A DNA stretch of 64,000 nucleotides. It comes from Vibrio maritimus. GTDB lineage: Bacteria > Pseudomonadota > Gammaproteobacteria > Enterobacterales > Vibrionaceae. A program made the translations under genes and the position numbers. This document shows positions 19,040-29,296 of this stretch, in pieces. Each line of letters opens with the position of its first letter. Position 1 is the stretch's first letter. Under the pieces are notes generated by a model. The model was not told the origin of the DNA and made no database searches. It saw nothing but the letters and a program-made list of their open reading frames with translations. Location: positions 62,001 to 126,000 of the forward strand of contig BBMT01000008.1 in assembly GCA_000755425.1 (NCBI GenBank), in the 5' to 3' direction.

Positions 19040-20056
19040 TTAGTGCATTTTTATCAGAGCCTTACGTACCTTTTGAGGATCGGTTTCAATAAGTTCGATA
19101 GCTTCTGGAGCGGTATCAAGGGTAAATTCATGGCTGATCAGATGTTCGGTATCTAGCTTCCCTTGAGCCATCCAGTCGATTACTTTCGGGAACATCTTGT
19201 TATTTAGCCGTGAGCCAACGATGGTCAACTCTTTTTTGATGACCTCGACTTGTTGAAGAGGACTATCCTCACTTGAAAAACCGAGTAAGCATACGGTGCC
19301 CGCCGGCGCTGCGAGTCTCATAATTTCTGGAATCAGAGCAGGGATACAGGCTGCATCGGCGATCAGTGGAACTCCGTGCCCTTCTGTTATCTCCATCACT
19401 CGCTGTTCAGTGTTTTCTCGTTTAGGGTTGATAGTATAGGTGGCGCCTAACTGTTTGGCGGTTTCTAACTTTTCGTCGAGGAGATCGACAATGATAGATG
19501 GAATTCCCAAAACATTAGCAATTTGCACAATGGTTAAACCGATAACGCCAGCGCCATAGATAAGTATTGTGTCATCCGATGATGCATCAAGTCGGTTAAA
19601 TACATTAGCGGCGATGCTATAAGGTTCTATTAACGTTGCGTCTCTTAAATTGATGGTGTCTGGTAGGGCAATAATATTAGATGCGGGTACCGTTTGAAAT
19701 TGTGTAAATCCGCCATCAGTGTGAACACCAATCACTTGCAGTTCTGTACACACGTTAGAACGGCCTATTTTACAAGGGCGGCATTGACCACAACTGATGA
19801 CTGGGTTGACGACAACTTTAGTGCCCACTCGCAGGTCTTTGACATTTTCGCCTATCTTTTCGATTGTTCCTACAAATTCGTGCCCAGTGATTCTAGGGTA
19901 GGTAGCAAAAGGGTTTTGACCGTGAATGATATGCAGATCAGAGCCACAAATTCCGGCGTATTCTACGCGGACTAACACCTGCTCATCAGAGACAGATGGT
20001 ACATTTTGCTCAACGACTTGATAGTCATTAATTCCATTTACAACGAATGATTTCAT
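19040..20056 (-). CDS. Zn-dependent dehydrogenase, RspB/LgoD-like (probable L-gulonate or L-galactonate 5-dehydrogenase)
   Basis: 338 residues of the medium-chain alcohol dehydrogenase family. The catalytic zinc site is seen in GICGSDLHIIHG and GHEFVG, the structural zinc cysteines in CGQCRPCKIGRSNVC, and the NAD fold in IYGAGVIGLTIVQ. The closest known types are RspB and LgoD, which oxidise C5 of L-gulonate or L-galactonate to a 5-keto acid. With uxuB and uxuA nearby and no uronate isomerase, L-gulonate to D-fructuronate is the best guess. It begins three bases after the regulator gene's restored stop. Confidence 0.8.
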   Translation of the reverse strand: MKSFVVNGINDYQVVEQNVPSVSDEQVLVRVEYAGICGSDLHIIHGQNPFATYPRITGHEFVGTIEKIGENVKDLRVGTKVVVNPVISCGQCRPCKIGRSNVCTELQVIGVHTDGGFTQFQTVPASNIIALPDTINLRDATLIEPYSIAANVFNRLDASSDDTILIYGAGVIGLTIVQIANVLGIPSIIVDLLDEKLETAKQLGATYTINPKRENTEQRVMEITEGHGVPLIADAACIPALIPEIMRLAAPAGTVCLLGFSSEDSPLQQVEVIKKELTIVGSRLNNKMFPKVIDWMAQGKLDTEHLISHEFTLDTAPEAIELIETDPQKVRKALIKMH

Positions 20057-20059
20057 TTT

Positions 20060-20751
20060 CTAGTTACTCAACTTGTCTATCACATTATCGATGTGCGCAA
20101 TCATGCTGATTCAGCCTGTTCGGGGTCTCCCGCCTTGATCGCGTTGAAAATTGCTTGATGATCGTCAACCCAAATCCCTTTTTCTGTAGGTCCGTTGGCA
20201 ATGACTTCCATTCGGTTCCACATTTTCCCCTTCATGTGGAGTGCCATGAGGTCTTGGTGGAACAGCGTTAGTAGTGGGTTTTGACAAGCACTAGCGATTG
20301 CAAAGTGGAACTGTTGGTCTGCATCGTGAGAGGTTTGATGTCTCAACTCCATGCTTGAGAAAAATTGCGATGCATTCATCATTTCTATGCACCTCTGCAG
20401 TTCACCTACTAACTCTGGCGTGTTATTCAACGCGGCTTGTCTTGCAAACTCTCCTTCAATGACTTTTCTCGCTGACAAAATATCGTTCGGTGTATATTCG
20501 CTGAGTGAAGGGGAAGGTAATTGAGGCTGGCTCTGGAGTACGAAAACGCCTGCCCCTTTCTTAATCTCTGCGATCCCTGATAGCTCTAGATACACCATGG
20601 CTTCACGTATCACGGTTCGACTCACATTGAGCTCTTCTGAGAGTTTTCGCTCTGGGGGGATTTTTTCTCCCACTAGATACTGTTTGGCATTAATCCGGTT
20701 AATGATTTGATTGGCGACAGTTATGTACAGCCGGTCAGTTTTTATTGTCAT
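20060..20751 (-). CDS. GntR/FadR-family regulator, UxuR/ExuR-like (one frameshift)
   Basis: N-terminal winged helix-turn-helix: PPERKLSEELNVSRTVIREAMVYLELSG. The C-terminal FCD-type helical domain contains the expected Asp/His metal or ligand residues, e.g. HQTSHDADQQFHFAIASACQNP. The frame slips near 20105 (one base lost) so the true end is EQAESSMIAHIDNVIDKLSN with the stop at 20060. AAGGTAAGGGC precedes the ATG. UxuR-like boxes in the adjacent 820-bp region (20962-20976, 21535-21549) fit its control of both the dehydrogenase operon and the TRAP operon. Confidence 0.88.
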
Positions 20752-20961
20752 GCCCTTACCTTGTTCGTAATCGATTTTGTGTGTCGCAATTGAGCCACAT
20801 GTCCGTCTCTTTACTCTTATTTTTTAATGGTATGAACCATAAAAAGTGCGTTGACGATCGGTCGGCAAACTCATTCAACACAATTATGTGGCAAAGATGT
20901 TATTTATTAGAACATCAATTGTAGAGAAGTTATGTGACCAAAGGCAAGTTAATACGATCAA

Positions 20962-20976
20962 ATTGTACAGACCAAT
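20962..20976. promoter_or_regulatory. UxuR-like operator, copy 1
   Basis: ATTGTACAGACCAAT, inside a dyad AAATTG-N6-CCAATTT. It is the exact reverse complement of the copy at 21535-21549. The known UxuR consensus is AAATTGGTATACCAATTT. Confidence 0.6.
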
Positions 20977-20993
20977 TTTGTAGATGTGATGTT

Positions 20994-21011
20994 AAATTGG
21001 TATGGACTAAT
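20994..21011. promoter_or_regulatory. UxuR-like operator, weak copy
   Basis: AAATTGGTATGGACTAAT: the left half matches the UxuR consensus exactly (AAATTGGTAT), the right half only in part. Found 18 bases after copy 1. Confidence 0.4.
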
Positions 21012-21534
21012 GTCTATTTTTTGCTCTGAGCAGTAGATTTACTGTATACAGGCGATACTAGGCTGATCTATGGAAAGAGATTTATGGTTCGCTGGACGGT
21101 AAAAGTTGAAATAAGTCAACCATTTAGTCTGTTCTAACGATGAATGCTAATCCTAAAGTAGTACTGTAAGTCGCCAAGAAGGTACAATAAATCGGTTCTC
21201 TAGTATCGTGATTTCGCCTCGCTTCATTCCTATTTGTCCGTGTAAATATTTGTTTTTATTGAGTTTGTTTGATTTTCTGTGTGAGTTGTATAGAAAGTAG
21301 AGGGGAAGTGATATTGGTGACTTATCGAACCAATTAATGGGCAGATAGGGAAAGAAGACTTATTGGTCTTTCTGTACGAAAACGCTCGCATTGGAAGAAC
21401 AGCTAGGTGAGTTTATTGATTGGAAAGTTGAGACTTTGCGCATAAAAATGGAGTGATAAGTAATGTGAATGTGTCACACTTGTCACAGTTAATGTTTTTA
21501 TCATTTGTGAAACATTTCTCCAATGTTAGATTGA

Positions 21535-21549
21535 ATTGGTCTGTACAAT
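21535..21549. promoter_or_regulatory. UxuR-like operator, copy 2
   Basis: ATTGGTCTGTACAAT, 24 bases before the dctP start, in position to block its promoter. Exact inverse of copy 1. Confidence 0.6.
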
Positions 21550-21572
21550 AAACAATGAAAATGGAGAACACG

Positions 21573-22537
21573 ATGAAGCAAAAACTATTGAGCGCCGCTA
21601 TATTAGCGTCTTCTCTTTTCGCCGGAATTGCATCTGCTGCTGACTACACTCTTAAATTTGGCCATTTGGCAAACGATGACAATGTTTGGAACAAAGCTGC
21701 CTACACTTCCAAAAAACGGTAGAAGAAAAATCGGAAGGACGAATTGAAGTTTTGGTATACCCAAACTCTGAGCTTGGTTCAGAGATGGATATCATCAACG
21801 GCATTCAATTAGGAACTGTTGACCTGACAATCTCAGGGGAATCTTTGCAGAACTGGGCGCCTAAAGCGGCATTGCTTGCAATCCCTTATGCTATCCGAGA
21901 CAGCGAGCACTTAGCAGCTGTAGCAAACGGTGAAGTAGGTAAAGAGATTGAAGCTCAGATCACGCAACGTTCTGGTCTAGTGCCACTTACCTGGTTTGAG
22001 CGTGGCGCTCGTAACCTGACTTCGAACAAACCAATCACGACTCCGGAAGACCTTAAAGGCACAATTCTACGTGTTCCAAACGTACCGATTTTTGTGAAGG
22101 TATGGGAGCAACTTGGGGCCAAGCCGACACCAATGGCATTCTCAGAGGTATTTACTTCTCTACAACAAGGTACGATCCACTCGCAAGAGAACCCATTATC
22201 TCTAATCAACAGCGCATCATTCTTTGAAGTTCAAGGTTATGTGAACAAGACAGAGCACGTGCGCAGCTGGATTTACATTGTTATGGGTAAGCGTCAGTTA
22301 GATAAGTTACCTAAGGATCTGCAAGCTGTGGTCAAGGAAGCCGCTGCTGAAACACAAGCTTACGAGCGAGAGTTGTTCCTAGAAGATGAAAGAAAACTTG
22401 CTGAACTGTTGCAAGAGAAAGGAATGAAGTTCGTCGATGTTGATCAAGCAGCATTCCGTGAGGCTGCACTTCCGGCGGTTCGTAACAGCCTGAATGAAGA
22501 GCAGTTACCACTGTTTGAAGAGATTCAAAAACTTTAA
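21573..22537 (+). CDS. dctP: TRAP transporter solute-binding protein DctP (one frameshift)
   Basis: GGAGAACACG precedes the ATG at 21573; the signal peptide ends SAA before DYTLKFGHL. One C is lost near 21700 (CC for CCC); repair gives NKAALHFQKTVEEKSEGRIEV and about 321 residues. DctP-family marks are NSELGSEMDIINGIQLGTVD and the conserved Arg region LRVPNVPIFVKVWEQLGA, which fixes the substrate carboxylate. It binds an organic acid in the periplasm, here probably a sugar acid, and delivers it to DctQM downstream. Confidence 0.9.
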
Positions 22538-22587
22538 GTAACCCTTTGGGAGGTGCATAGCCTCACTATTATCTATTGAGGGAAATC

Positions 22588-23121
22588 ATGACGATTGCAA
22601 ATGTGGCAGAAGAACCCCAAGCTTCATTCGTTTCAAGAACTGTGAACCATATTGATCGAATTGCCACTCGGTTCTTTAGTTTTTTCACAATATGCTGCTT
22701 AGTGGCATTGTGTGGTGTTGTTTTACTTCAAGTATTTGCTCGAATGTTCCTTGAAAGTACACCTGCATGGACAGAAGAACTTTCTCGTTACTTCTTTATC
22801 TATACCGTTGCTTTTGGATCCGGCTTAGCATTTAAATCTAAAGAGCTAGTGAGTGTCGATATTGTCGCGTCTAGGCTCAGTGAAAAATGGCAAAGCTTGT
22901 ATCAGTTAATTGTTAACGTTGTTATGTCTATTTTTATTTGCATAGCTTTACCAAACGCAATGCAATTTATGAGTATAGGTGAATGGCAAACATCCCCAGT
23001 ACTTGCTGTTCAAATGGACTATATATTTTTTGCTAGTGTACTAATTTTTGCGAATTTGCAACTATTTATAACATTAGACTCGATTAAAATAATTATTAAA
23101 TATCTAGATCGGAGAGGGTAA
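22588..23121 (+). CDS. dctQ: TRAP transporter small membrane subunit DctQ
   Basis: About 177 residues with four hydrophobic segments and the DctQ marks RMFLESTPAWTEELSRYFFIY and FKSKELVSVDIV. The ATG at 22588 follows GAGGG; a TTG at 22576 is an alternative. It lies one base before dctM and 50 after dctP, in one operon. Confidence 0.9.
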   Translation: MTIANVAEEPQASFVSRTVNHIDRIATRFFSFFTICCLVALCGVVLLQVFARMFLESTPAWTEELSRYFFIYTVAFGSGLAFKSKELVSVDIVASRLSEKWQSLYQLIVNVVMSIFICIALPNAMQFMSIGEWQTSPVLAVQMDYIFFASVLIFANLQLFITLDSIKIIIKYLDRRG

Positions 23122-23122
23122 C

Positions 23123-24397
23123 ATGGAAGTCTATGTATTATTCTTGGTTTTCTTTGGTTTACTAATATTAGGCTTTCCTATAGCAATAACGCTCGGCATA
23201 GCGTCAATGTCTTACTTAGTGATGGCTGATATTTCATTGACGGTTATTCCACAAAAAATGTTTGCGGGCATTGATTCGTTCGTTCTTCTTTGTATCGGTG
23301 GTTTCATTCTAGCCGGAAATCTAATGAATCGCGGCAATATCACCGAACAGATCATAGGGCTCAGCAATGCGATGTTGGGGCACATTCGTGGCGGACTTGG
23401 CCTAGCGAACGTGAGTGGTTCAATGTTGTTCGGTGGTGTTTCTGGGACTGCCGTTGCCGATACTGCATCAATTGGTTCGGTAATGATCCCTGGAATGGCA
23501 AAAAGTGGTTATGACAAACCATTTGCAGCAGCTGTGACCGCTGCCTCGTCAACAATCGGTCCTATTATTCCCCCAAGTGTTCCAATGATCATTGTAGGAA
23601 CATTAACAAGTATTTCAGTAGGCAAGCTTTTCCTAGCTGGAGCCGTCCCAGGCTTGCTATTGGGTGTCGGTATGATGGCGACGACCTATTTCATCTCAGT
23701 GAAAAGAGGCTACCCTAAGGAAAAACGTGCAACATTATCTGAGATTGTTCATCACTTGCGCACCAGCTGTTGGGCAATTTCACTGACATTCTTGATCTTG
23801 ATTGGCATTGTCGGTGGCTTCTTTACGCCAACCGAAGCTTCTGTCGTCGCAGCCCTCTACGCAATGATCATCGGTATGTTTGTTTACAAGGGGCTGTCAT
23901 TCCGAGACCTTCCTAAGATATTACTTTCAACCGCGGTGACAACAGCATCATTAATGCTTCTGGTTGGTTTAGCTAATGTGTTTGGCTGGATACTGACGTC
24001 TGAAAAAATCCCACAGATGATAGCTTCAGCGATTCTAACGATCAGTGAAAACCCAATCATTGTACTACTAATCATTAATCTATTATTGCTTTTGGTTGGC
24101 TCTTTCATGGAAACCATCGCGGCATTAATAATTCTATTCCCAACATTACTTGGGGTTGCAACGGCAGTAGGCGTAGACCCAGTGCATTTTGGCATTATTG
24201 CTGTACTTAACTTAATGATTGGTTTGACAACACCACCTGTAGGAGTTTGTTTGTTCGTTGCTTCAGGTATTGGTGGTATTCCGATGGAGAAAGTAGTTAA
24301 GGCTATTGTACCTTTCTTGTTATGTAATCTAGCCGTGTTGCTAATGGTAACTTATATCCCAGCGTTATCATTGTGGTTACCAAGTGTATTCTTATAA
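23123..24397 (+). CDS. dctM: TRAP transporter large membrane subunit DctM
   Basis: 424 residues, about twelve hydrophobic segments, with DctM motifs GGVSGTAVADTASIG and TIGPIIPPSVPMI, and GFFTPTEASVVAALYA. It forms the Na+-driven translocation pathway with DctQ. It is followed after 18 bases by an alpha-hydroxy-acid oxidase gene, apparently in the same operon. Confidence 0.93.
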   Translation: MEVYVLFLVFFGLLILGFPIAITLGIASMSYLVMADISLTVIPQKMFAGIDSFVLLCIGGFILAGNLMNRGNITEQIIGLSNAMLGHIRGGLGLANVSGSMLFGGVSGTAVADTASIGSVMIPGMAKSGYDKPFAAAVTAASSTIGPIIPPSVPMIIVGTLTSISVGKLFLAGAVPGLLLGVGMMATTYFISVKRGYPKEKRATLSEIVHHLRTSCWAISLTFLILIGIVGGFFTPTEASVVAALYAMIIGMFVYKGLSFRDLPKILLSTAVTTASLMLLVGLANVFGWILTSEKIPQMIASAILTISENPIIVLLIINLLLLLVGSFMETIAALIILFPTLLGVATAVGVDPVHFGIIAVLNLMIGLTTPPVGVCLFVASGIGGIPMEKVVKAIVPFLLCNLAVLLMVTYIPALSLWLPSVFL

Positions 24398-24415
24398 ACA
24401 GTTGGAGTTGATGTG

Positions 24416-25552
24416 ATGTTAAATGGTCAGTACCCTGATTATTCTCGAATGAGAAGTAAAACACAAAAAAACATCCCGAAGTTTATATATGAATACCTAG
24501 AAGGTGGCTGCTTTGATGATATTGGATTAGAGACAAACCGACTCGCATTTAAAAAATCCAAGCTATCACCGAGATACCTAACACCGTATTCAAAGTGTGA
24601 CTTGACCACAACGATTCTAGGTAAAGAATATAGTGCACCTTTTGGTATTTCACCGATTGGATTACAGGGGCTAATTTGGCCTGACTCTCCAGTTATTTTG
24701 GCCAACGCAGCAAAAAAGCACAATATTCCTTATATCCTAAGTACGGTGTCTTCAGAGTCGATAGAAGTTATTGCTGATTTAGCGGAAGACAATGCGTGGT
24801 TTCAACTTTACAACCCTGTTGATGAGACAATACAAGACTCAATACTGGGTCGTCTGAAGAGCTGTGGTTATAAAAACTTAGTCGTAACCGTCGATATCCC
24901 AACATTTGGGTTTAGGCCAAATGATATTGTAAACGGTTTAACCATGCCTCCTAAGCATTCTTTGAATAATTTCATTGATGTATGCAAAAGACCGCAATGG
25001 GCGATGCAGACAATTAGGTATGGGATTCCAAAGTTTAAAAACTTAGAGCAGTACATGCGTGAGAACAGATTGGATCTTCCAGACATGATGCGTTCTATGG
25101 CAATGGGCAAAGTTGATACCGAAGGCTTGAAGCGAATAAGAGATAAGTGGGACGGGAACTTAATCATCAAAGGCGTGTGCTCCAGTAGCGACCTTAATTT
25201 GCTTAGTCAGGTCGGCGCCGACGCGGTGATTTTGTCTAACCATGGCGCTAGACAGTTAGATGCCTGCGAATCTCCACTGGATGTACTGAAAAAGGTAAAT
25301 AAGGAAACGTTGCCTTCTGGAATGACGGTGATGATGGACAGTGGTATACGCTCCGGTGTTGATATTGCTACGTCGCTGGCAACCGGTGCTCAGTTTACAT
25401 TTTTGGGGCGATTTTTCATGTATGCCGTTTCATCCTTAGGCAAGGAAGGCGGTGATCATGCAATCGAACTTCTGATGCAACAACTCACTCAGGTACTAGA
25501 ACAGATTCGATGCGAGAAGCCGGCTGACTTGAGCGAGTTTCTAGCAAACTAG
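24416..25552 (+). CDS. FMN-dependent alpha-hydroxy-acid dehydrogenase/oxidase (LldD family)
   Basis: About 378 residues of a TIM-barrel flavoenzyme. Family features: start region MRSKTQKNIPKFIYEYLEGGCFDD, PFGISPIGLQGLIWP, and the active site LSNHGARQLDACESPLDVL with the catalytic His, then MMDSGIRSGVDIA and phosphate binding ATGAQFTFLGR. These enzymes oxidise L-2-hydroxy acids to 2-keto acids. GGAG precedes a GTG at 24413 and the ATG at 24416. Placement directly after dctM and before uxuA suggests a substrate from the aldonate pathway, but I cannot assign it. Confidence 0.88.
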   Translation: MLNGQYPDYSRMRSKTQKNIPKFIYEYLEGGCFDDIGLETNRLAFKKSKLSPRYLTPYSKCDLTTTILGKEYSAPFGISPIGLQGLIWPDSPVILANAAKKHNIPYILSTVSSESIEVIADLAEDNAWFQLYNPVDETIQDSILGRLKSCGYKNLVVTVDIPTFGFRPNDIVNGLTMPPKHSLNNFIDVCKRPQWAMQTIRYGIPKFKNLEQYMRENRLDLPDMMRSMAMGKVDTEGLKRIRDKWDGNLIIKGVCSSSDLNLLSQVGADAVILSNHGARQLDACESPLDVLKKVNKETLPSGMTVMMDSGIRSGVDIATSLATGAQFTFLGRFFMYAVSSLGKEGGDHAIELLMQQLTQVLEQIRCEKPADLSEFLAN

Positions 25553-25748
25553 TATTTGATATTGGCGCGCTAATTAGATCGCGAGTTACTCGATGGGTAG
25601 TAACTAGAGCGCTATATATTCTGTTATTTAAATGATTTTACTCAATTGTCTATATAATTAGTTTCTTAATTTAGGACAATATTATCTTTAGCTTAATTTT
25701 TACAGTTAATTAGTTTACTAAATGTATTGAAATTTTTTGGAGTTAAAT

Positions 25749-26834
25749 ATGAAGATGTCTTTTCGTTGGTACGGTGAAGGTAATGATGAGGTTAGTTTAC
25801 CTTTTATTAAACAAATCCCTGGTGTAGAGGGAATTGTTTGGTCACTGCACGATATGCCTGCGGGCGAAGTTTGGAGCGAGGAGCGTATTCTTGCTGAGAA
25901 AGAGTTGATCGAAAAGCAAGGTTTTCATATTGATGTTGTTGAAAGTGTAAACGTTCATGAGGACATTAAACTGGGTCTTCTATCGAGAGATAAGTACATT
26001 GACAACTATATTGAAACGCTAAAAAGACTGGCAAAAGTTGGTGTGAAAGTGGTTTGTTATAACTTTATGCCAGTGTTTGATTGGACTAGAACCGAGCTCT
26101 ATAAAGAAATGGAAGATGGCTCGAACGCACTTTTCTTTGAAAAGAGCAAAATTAGCGATATTGAGCCGATTGACCTTATTGAAAAGTTGTCGAAAAACGT
26201 GTCCGTTACTATGCCTGGTTGGGAGCCAGAACGACTATCTCAGTTGAAAGAAACGTTCAAAAAGTATGAAGGCTTTACAGCAGAAGACCTTTGGGAAAAC
26301 CTCCAGTACTTTCTAGAGCGAGTCATCCCTGTTTGTGAAGAGCACGATATAAAAATGGGTATCCACCCAGATGATCCAGCGTTTCCAATTTTTGGTCTTC
26401 CGAGAATCATTATCAATAAAGAGAATATTGTCAGGTTTCTTAACCTAGTTGATAGCCCTTACAATGGATTAAGTCTATGTACCGGGTCTCTTGGTTCGAG
26501 TGATAACGATATCCCAGATATTATCGATGAAGTTCATGACCGAATTCACTTCATCCATATACGCAATGTTAAAAGGTTTGATAATGGTGACTTTATCGAG
26601 TCTTCTCATCGAGCGTGTGATGGTTCTGTCGATATTATAAAGGTTATACAAACACTTCATAAGCATGACTATCAAGGATATGTTCGACCAGATCATGGTC
26701 GTCATATTTGGGGCGAAGAAAAATGGGCGCGCCCAGGTTATGGCCTCTATGACCGAGCGCTAGGGATTATGTACATCCTAGGTGCGTGGGATAACCTGCA
26801 AGCGCAGAAGAATGGCGAGCAAGTCGCTATTTAG
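25749..26834 (+). CDS. uxuA: Mannonate dehydratase
   Basis: About 361 residues. The start MKMSFRWYGEGNDEVSL and the motifs PGVEGIVWSLHDMPAGEVW, CYNFMPVFDWTRT, KMGIHPDDPAFPIFGLPRI and YVRPDHGRHIWGE give the UxuA metal and active-site residues (Cys/His/His/Asp set of this xylose-isomerase-like fold). It dehydrates D-mannonate to 2-keto-3-deoxy-D-gluconate. The RBS GGAG sits in TTGGAGTTAAAT before the ATG. A 196-bp AT-rich gap separates it from the oxidase gene, so it may also have its own promoter. Confidence 0.93.
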   Translation: MKMSFRWYGEGNDEVSLPFIKQIPGVEGIVWSLHDMPAGEVWSEERILAEKELIEKQGFHIDVVESVNVHEDIKLGLLSRDKYIDNYIETLKRLAKVGVKVVCYNFMPVFDWTRTELYKEMEDGSNALFFEKSKISDIEPIDLIEKLSKNVSVTMPGWEPERLSQLKETFKKYEGFTAEDLWENLQYFLERVIPVCEEHDIKMGIHPDDPAFPIFGLPRIIINKENIVRFLNLVDSPYNGLSLCTGSLGSSDNDIPDIIDEVHDRIHFIHIRNVKRFDNGDFIESSHRACDGSVDIIKVIQTLHKHDYQGYVRPDHGRHIWGEEKWARPGYGLYDRALGIMYILGAWDNLQAQKNGEQVAI

Positions 26835-26860
26835 CAAGTTCAATAATCAGCACTGATACA

Positions 26861-26901
26861 ATGAGAATAGCCCGAACATCACATGTTCGGGCTATTCTCA
26901 T
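26861..26901. terminator. Strong bidirectional terminator
   Basis: A perfect 19-bp inverted repeat (26861-26879 and 26883-26901) with a three-base loop, between the convergent uxuA and alpha-galactosidase genes. Key stem core: AGCCCGAACAT. Confidence 0.85.
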
Positions 26902-26993
26902 ATTGGTACTTAGCTATCGAATCATTGCCGAACTGACTTTCATCATATTGAATAATCACTCAACAAGATGTTTGTTGGCGGCCATGTATCGAC

Positions 26994-29265
26994 TTATTCG
27001 CCTATAGCCAAAATATGATAAATCCGAGATCCAAAATCACCGATATGTCGAGTACGCTCGGTAATTTCCACTCCCATAAACTGACTGTTTAGTGGTAAGC
27101 CGATACTGGCGAGCTGGTCGCCATAGAGCTGATACCGCTCACTGTTAACAAGCGTGCTGGTGGTCTCAATCTCTTCGCTATACTGCGCTCTAGAGCGAAT
27201 GGTAAATGCCAAATCTGGGTTTAACGCAGGCAGTTTGATGGTTTCTAGCTCGCCGCTACTTTGCTGCAGCTTTTGGTAGTAGCCGAGTAGGGCTTCGCTG
27301 CCCTCGTCATTCACCACTAACCAGCTGGTGATGTTGCCTTCAAATGGTGAAGACAAACGATAAAAGCGGCCAAATTGAAGCAGTTGTCGGTGCTGCTTAT
27401 AGAACGCGATTTGCTCCACCACTGCTTGGGTTTCTTGCTCGGTGAGCTGAGTGATGTCGAGTTGATAGCCGAAGTTCCCGAAAGCGGCGACATTAAAGCG
27501 CGTTTCAATCGGTGTGCGGCGCAGAACTTGGTGCGATGGTTTTGCGGCGACATGCGCGCTCATGGCTGACAGTGGGTAACACAGAGAGGTGCCGTGCTGG
27601 ATGTTTAAGCGCTCAATGGCATCAGTGTTGTCACTTGTCCATGTTTGCGGCATGTAGCTGAGCATGCCGAGATCAAAGCGATTACCGCCGCTAGAACAAG
27701 ACTCAAATAAAATGTTTGGGAAGCTTTTGTCAGCCGACTCAGTAAATCATACAGTCCCAATACGTAGCGGTGATTAAACGAAGCTTGCTCTTTTGCTGAT
27801 AAGGAGTGAGCGTAGCTATCGCTAAAGTTTCGGTTGTGATCCCACTTCACGTAGTCCACTTTGGCTCGGGAGAACACATCACTGAGCTTCTCAAACAAAT
27901 ACTCAATCACTTCAGGGTTGGCCATATCGAGTACTAGCTGATTTCGACCTAGCGAAGGCGTGCGCTCGGATGAGCAATCGCCCATTCAGGGTGGGCGCGA
28001 AATAGTTCACTGTCAGGCGAGACCATTTCTGGTTCGACCCAAATACCAAACTTAAGTCCATACCCTTTCACGGTCTCACTGATTCGCGCGATACCACCCA
28101 CAAGTTTTGGGTTGTCAAAATAGTCGCCGAGGCTGGTGGTGTCGTCATCGCGTTTGCCAAACCAGCCATCATCAAGTACGAATAGCTCGACACCAATAGA
28201 CTTGGCTTTTTGTGCGATAGCATCCAGCTTGTCGTAGTCAAAATCGAAGTAGGTTGCTTCCCAGTTGTTCACTTGGATAGGACGTTCCACGCCGCGCCAC
28301 TGCTCTGAAATGACATGCTGGTTGATGAACTGGTGCATTTGCTGACTCATACGATTCAAGCCGCTAGCAGAGTAGGTGAGAGCGATCTCTGGCGTGGTAA
28401 ATGTCTCGCCTGACTCTAATTCCCAACGGAAATCAAAGTCATTAATACCAGTCATGACTCGCGTTTGGTTGTACGGGGAGACTTCCGCCACCGATAGGTG
28501 GTTGCCACTGTACATAAGCCCAAACCCGTAGCAGGCGCCAAGATGTTCATTGGTCTCTTTTCTAGCTAGAGCAATAAACGGGTTGTGGTTGGCGCTGCTC
28601 ACCCCTTTTTTGGAATCTATCTGAACGGTGCCTTTTTCAAGGCCTTGGCTGGCGATTTGCGCTTCTTTGATCCATTTGCCTTGCAGGTGAATCAGATCCC
28701 AGCTTTCGTCTGCAAAATCGACGCAGCTACTGAGTGCGCGAAGAAGTTGCACAGGCTGATGGGCTTGGTTTCGCACCATTAAATGACGGGTGATGACGTC
28801 CGATTGGCTGAAGACCGAGTAGTGCACGTCTACTTCAAGTTTGGTAACGGGGTCGACCAAGGTAATGACTAGGTGCTGACTATCTGGCTCTGCACTTGCT
28901 GATGGTAGACCCTCGAGGCTGGGTTTGCTGTCTAGAAGTTGGTGTGATTGGTAGAGTAAATCGGTAACACGTGAGCCGTCGGCATACTCAACATGCAAAA
29001 GTGGACTTCGGTAGTCCCCTTTGCCAAAGGTAGGCACTTCAAGTCTGAAGGTATTTAAAGTTTGTCCCGGTACGTCCGCATAGTCTGTCGAAGAGCCCAT
29101 CTTGCCATGGTAAAGATGCTCTAGGGCATCGAAATGAGGTCGATGAGTGAGCCTATCTCCATAGTGAAGATGAACAAGGTGACCGGTGCTCGTGACCTTG
29201 ATTAAATAGCTGGAGCGTTTGGTTTGAAGGTGAAACTCTAATCCTTCGTCATTAATCGAAATCAT
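26994..29265 (-). CDS. Alpha-galactosidase, GH36 (two frameshifts)
   Basis: About 757 residues, no signal peptide, so cytoplasmic. GH36 features: VNNWEATYFDF, FVLDDGWFGKRDDD, FGIWVEPEMVSPDS, the nucleophile Asp in DYVKWDHNR and the acid/base Asp in the SDNTDAIERL segment. The frame is lost near 27968 (GG for GGG on the plus strand; HPERTPSLGRNQ when restored) and in the T-run at 27725-27728 (LTKSFPNILFESCSSGGNRFDLG when restored, given in parts). It releases alpha-galactose from melibiose/raffinose-type sugars imported by the ABC system next door. Confidence 0.9.
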
Positions 29266-29296
29266 TCAACCACCTATTAATAAAGGCGCGTTTTGG

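Larger units (their letters stand above)
20752..21572. other. Long divergent regulatory region, 821 bp
   Basis: No coding frame is supported. It holds three UxuR-like boxes (listed separately) and TGTGA-like repeats around 21464-21486 (TGTGA-N5-TCACA, then TTGTCACAG), one base short of a CRP spacing. Both divergent promoters must be here. The region is unusually long for two divergent genes. Confidence 0.5.

Noticed and set aside
21464..21486. CRP site upstream of dctP
   Set aside because: TGTGA and TCACA halves are five, not six, bases apart; too weak to call.
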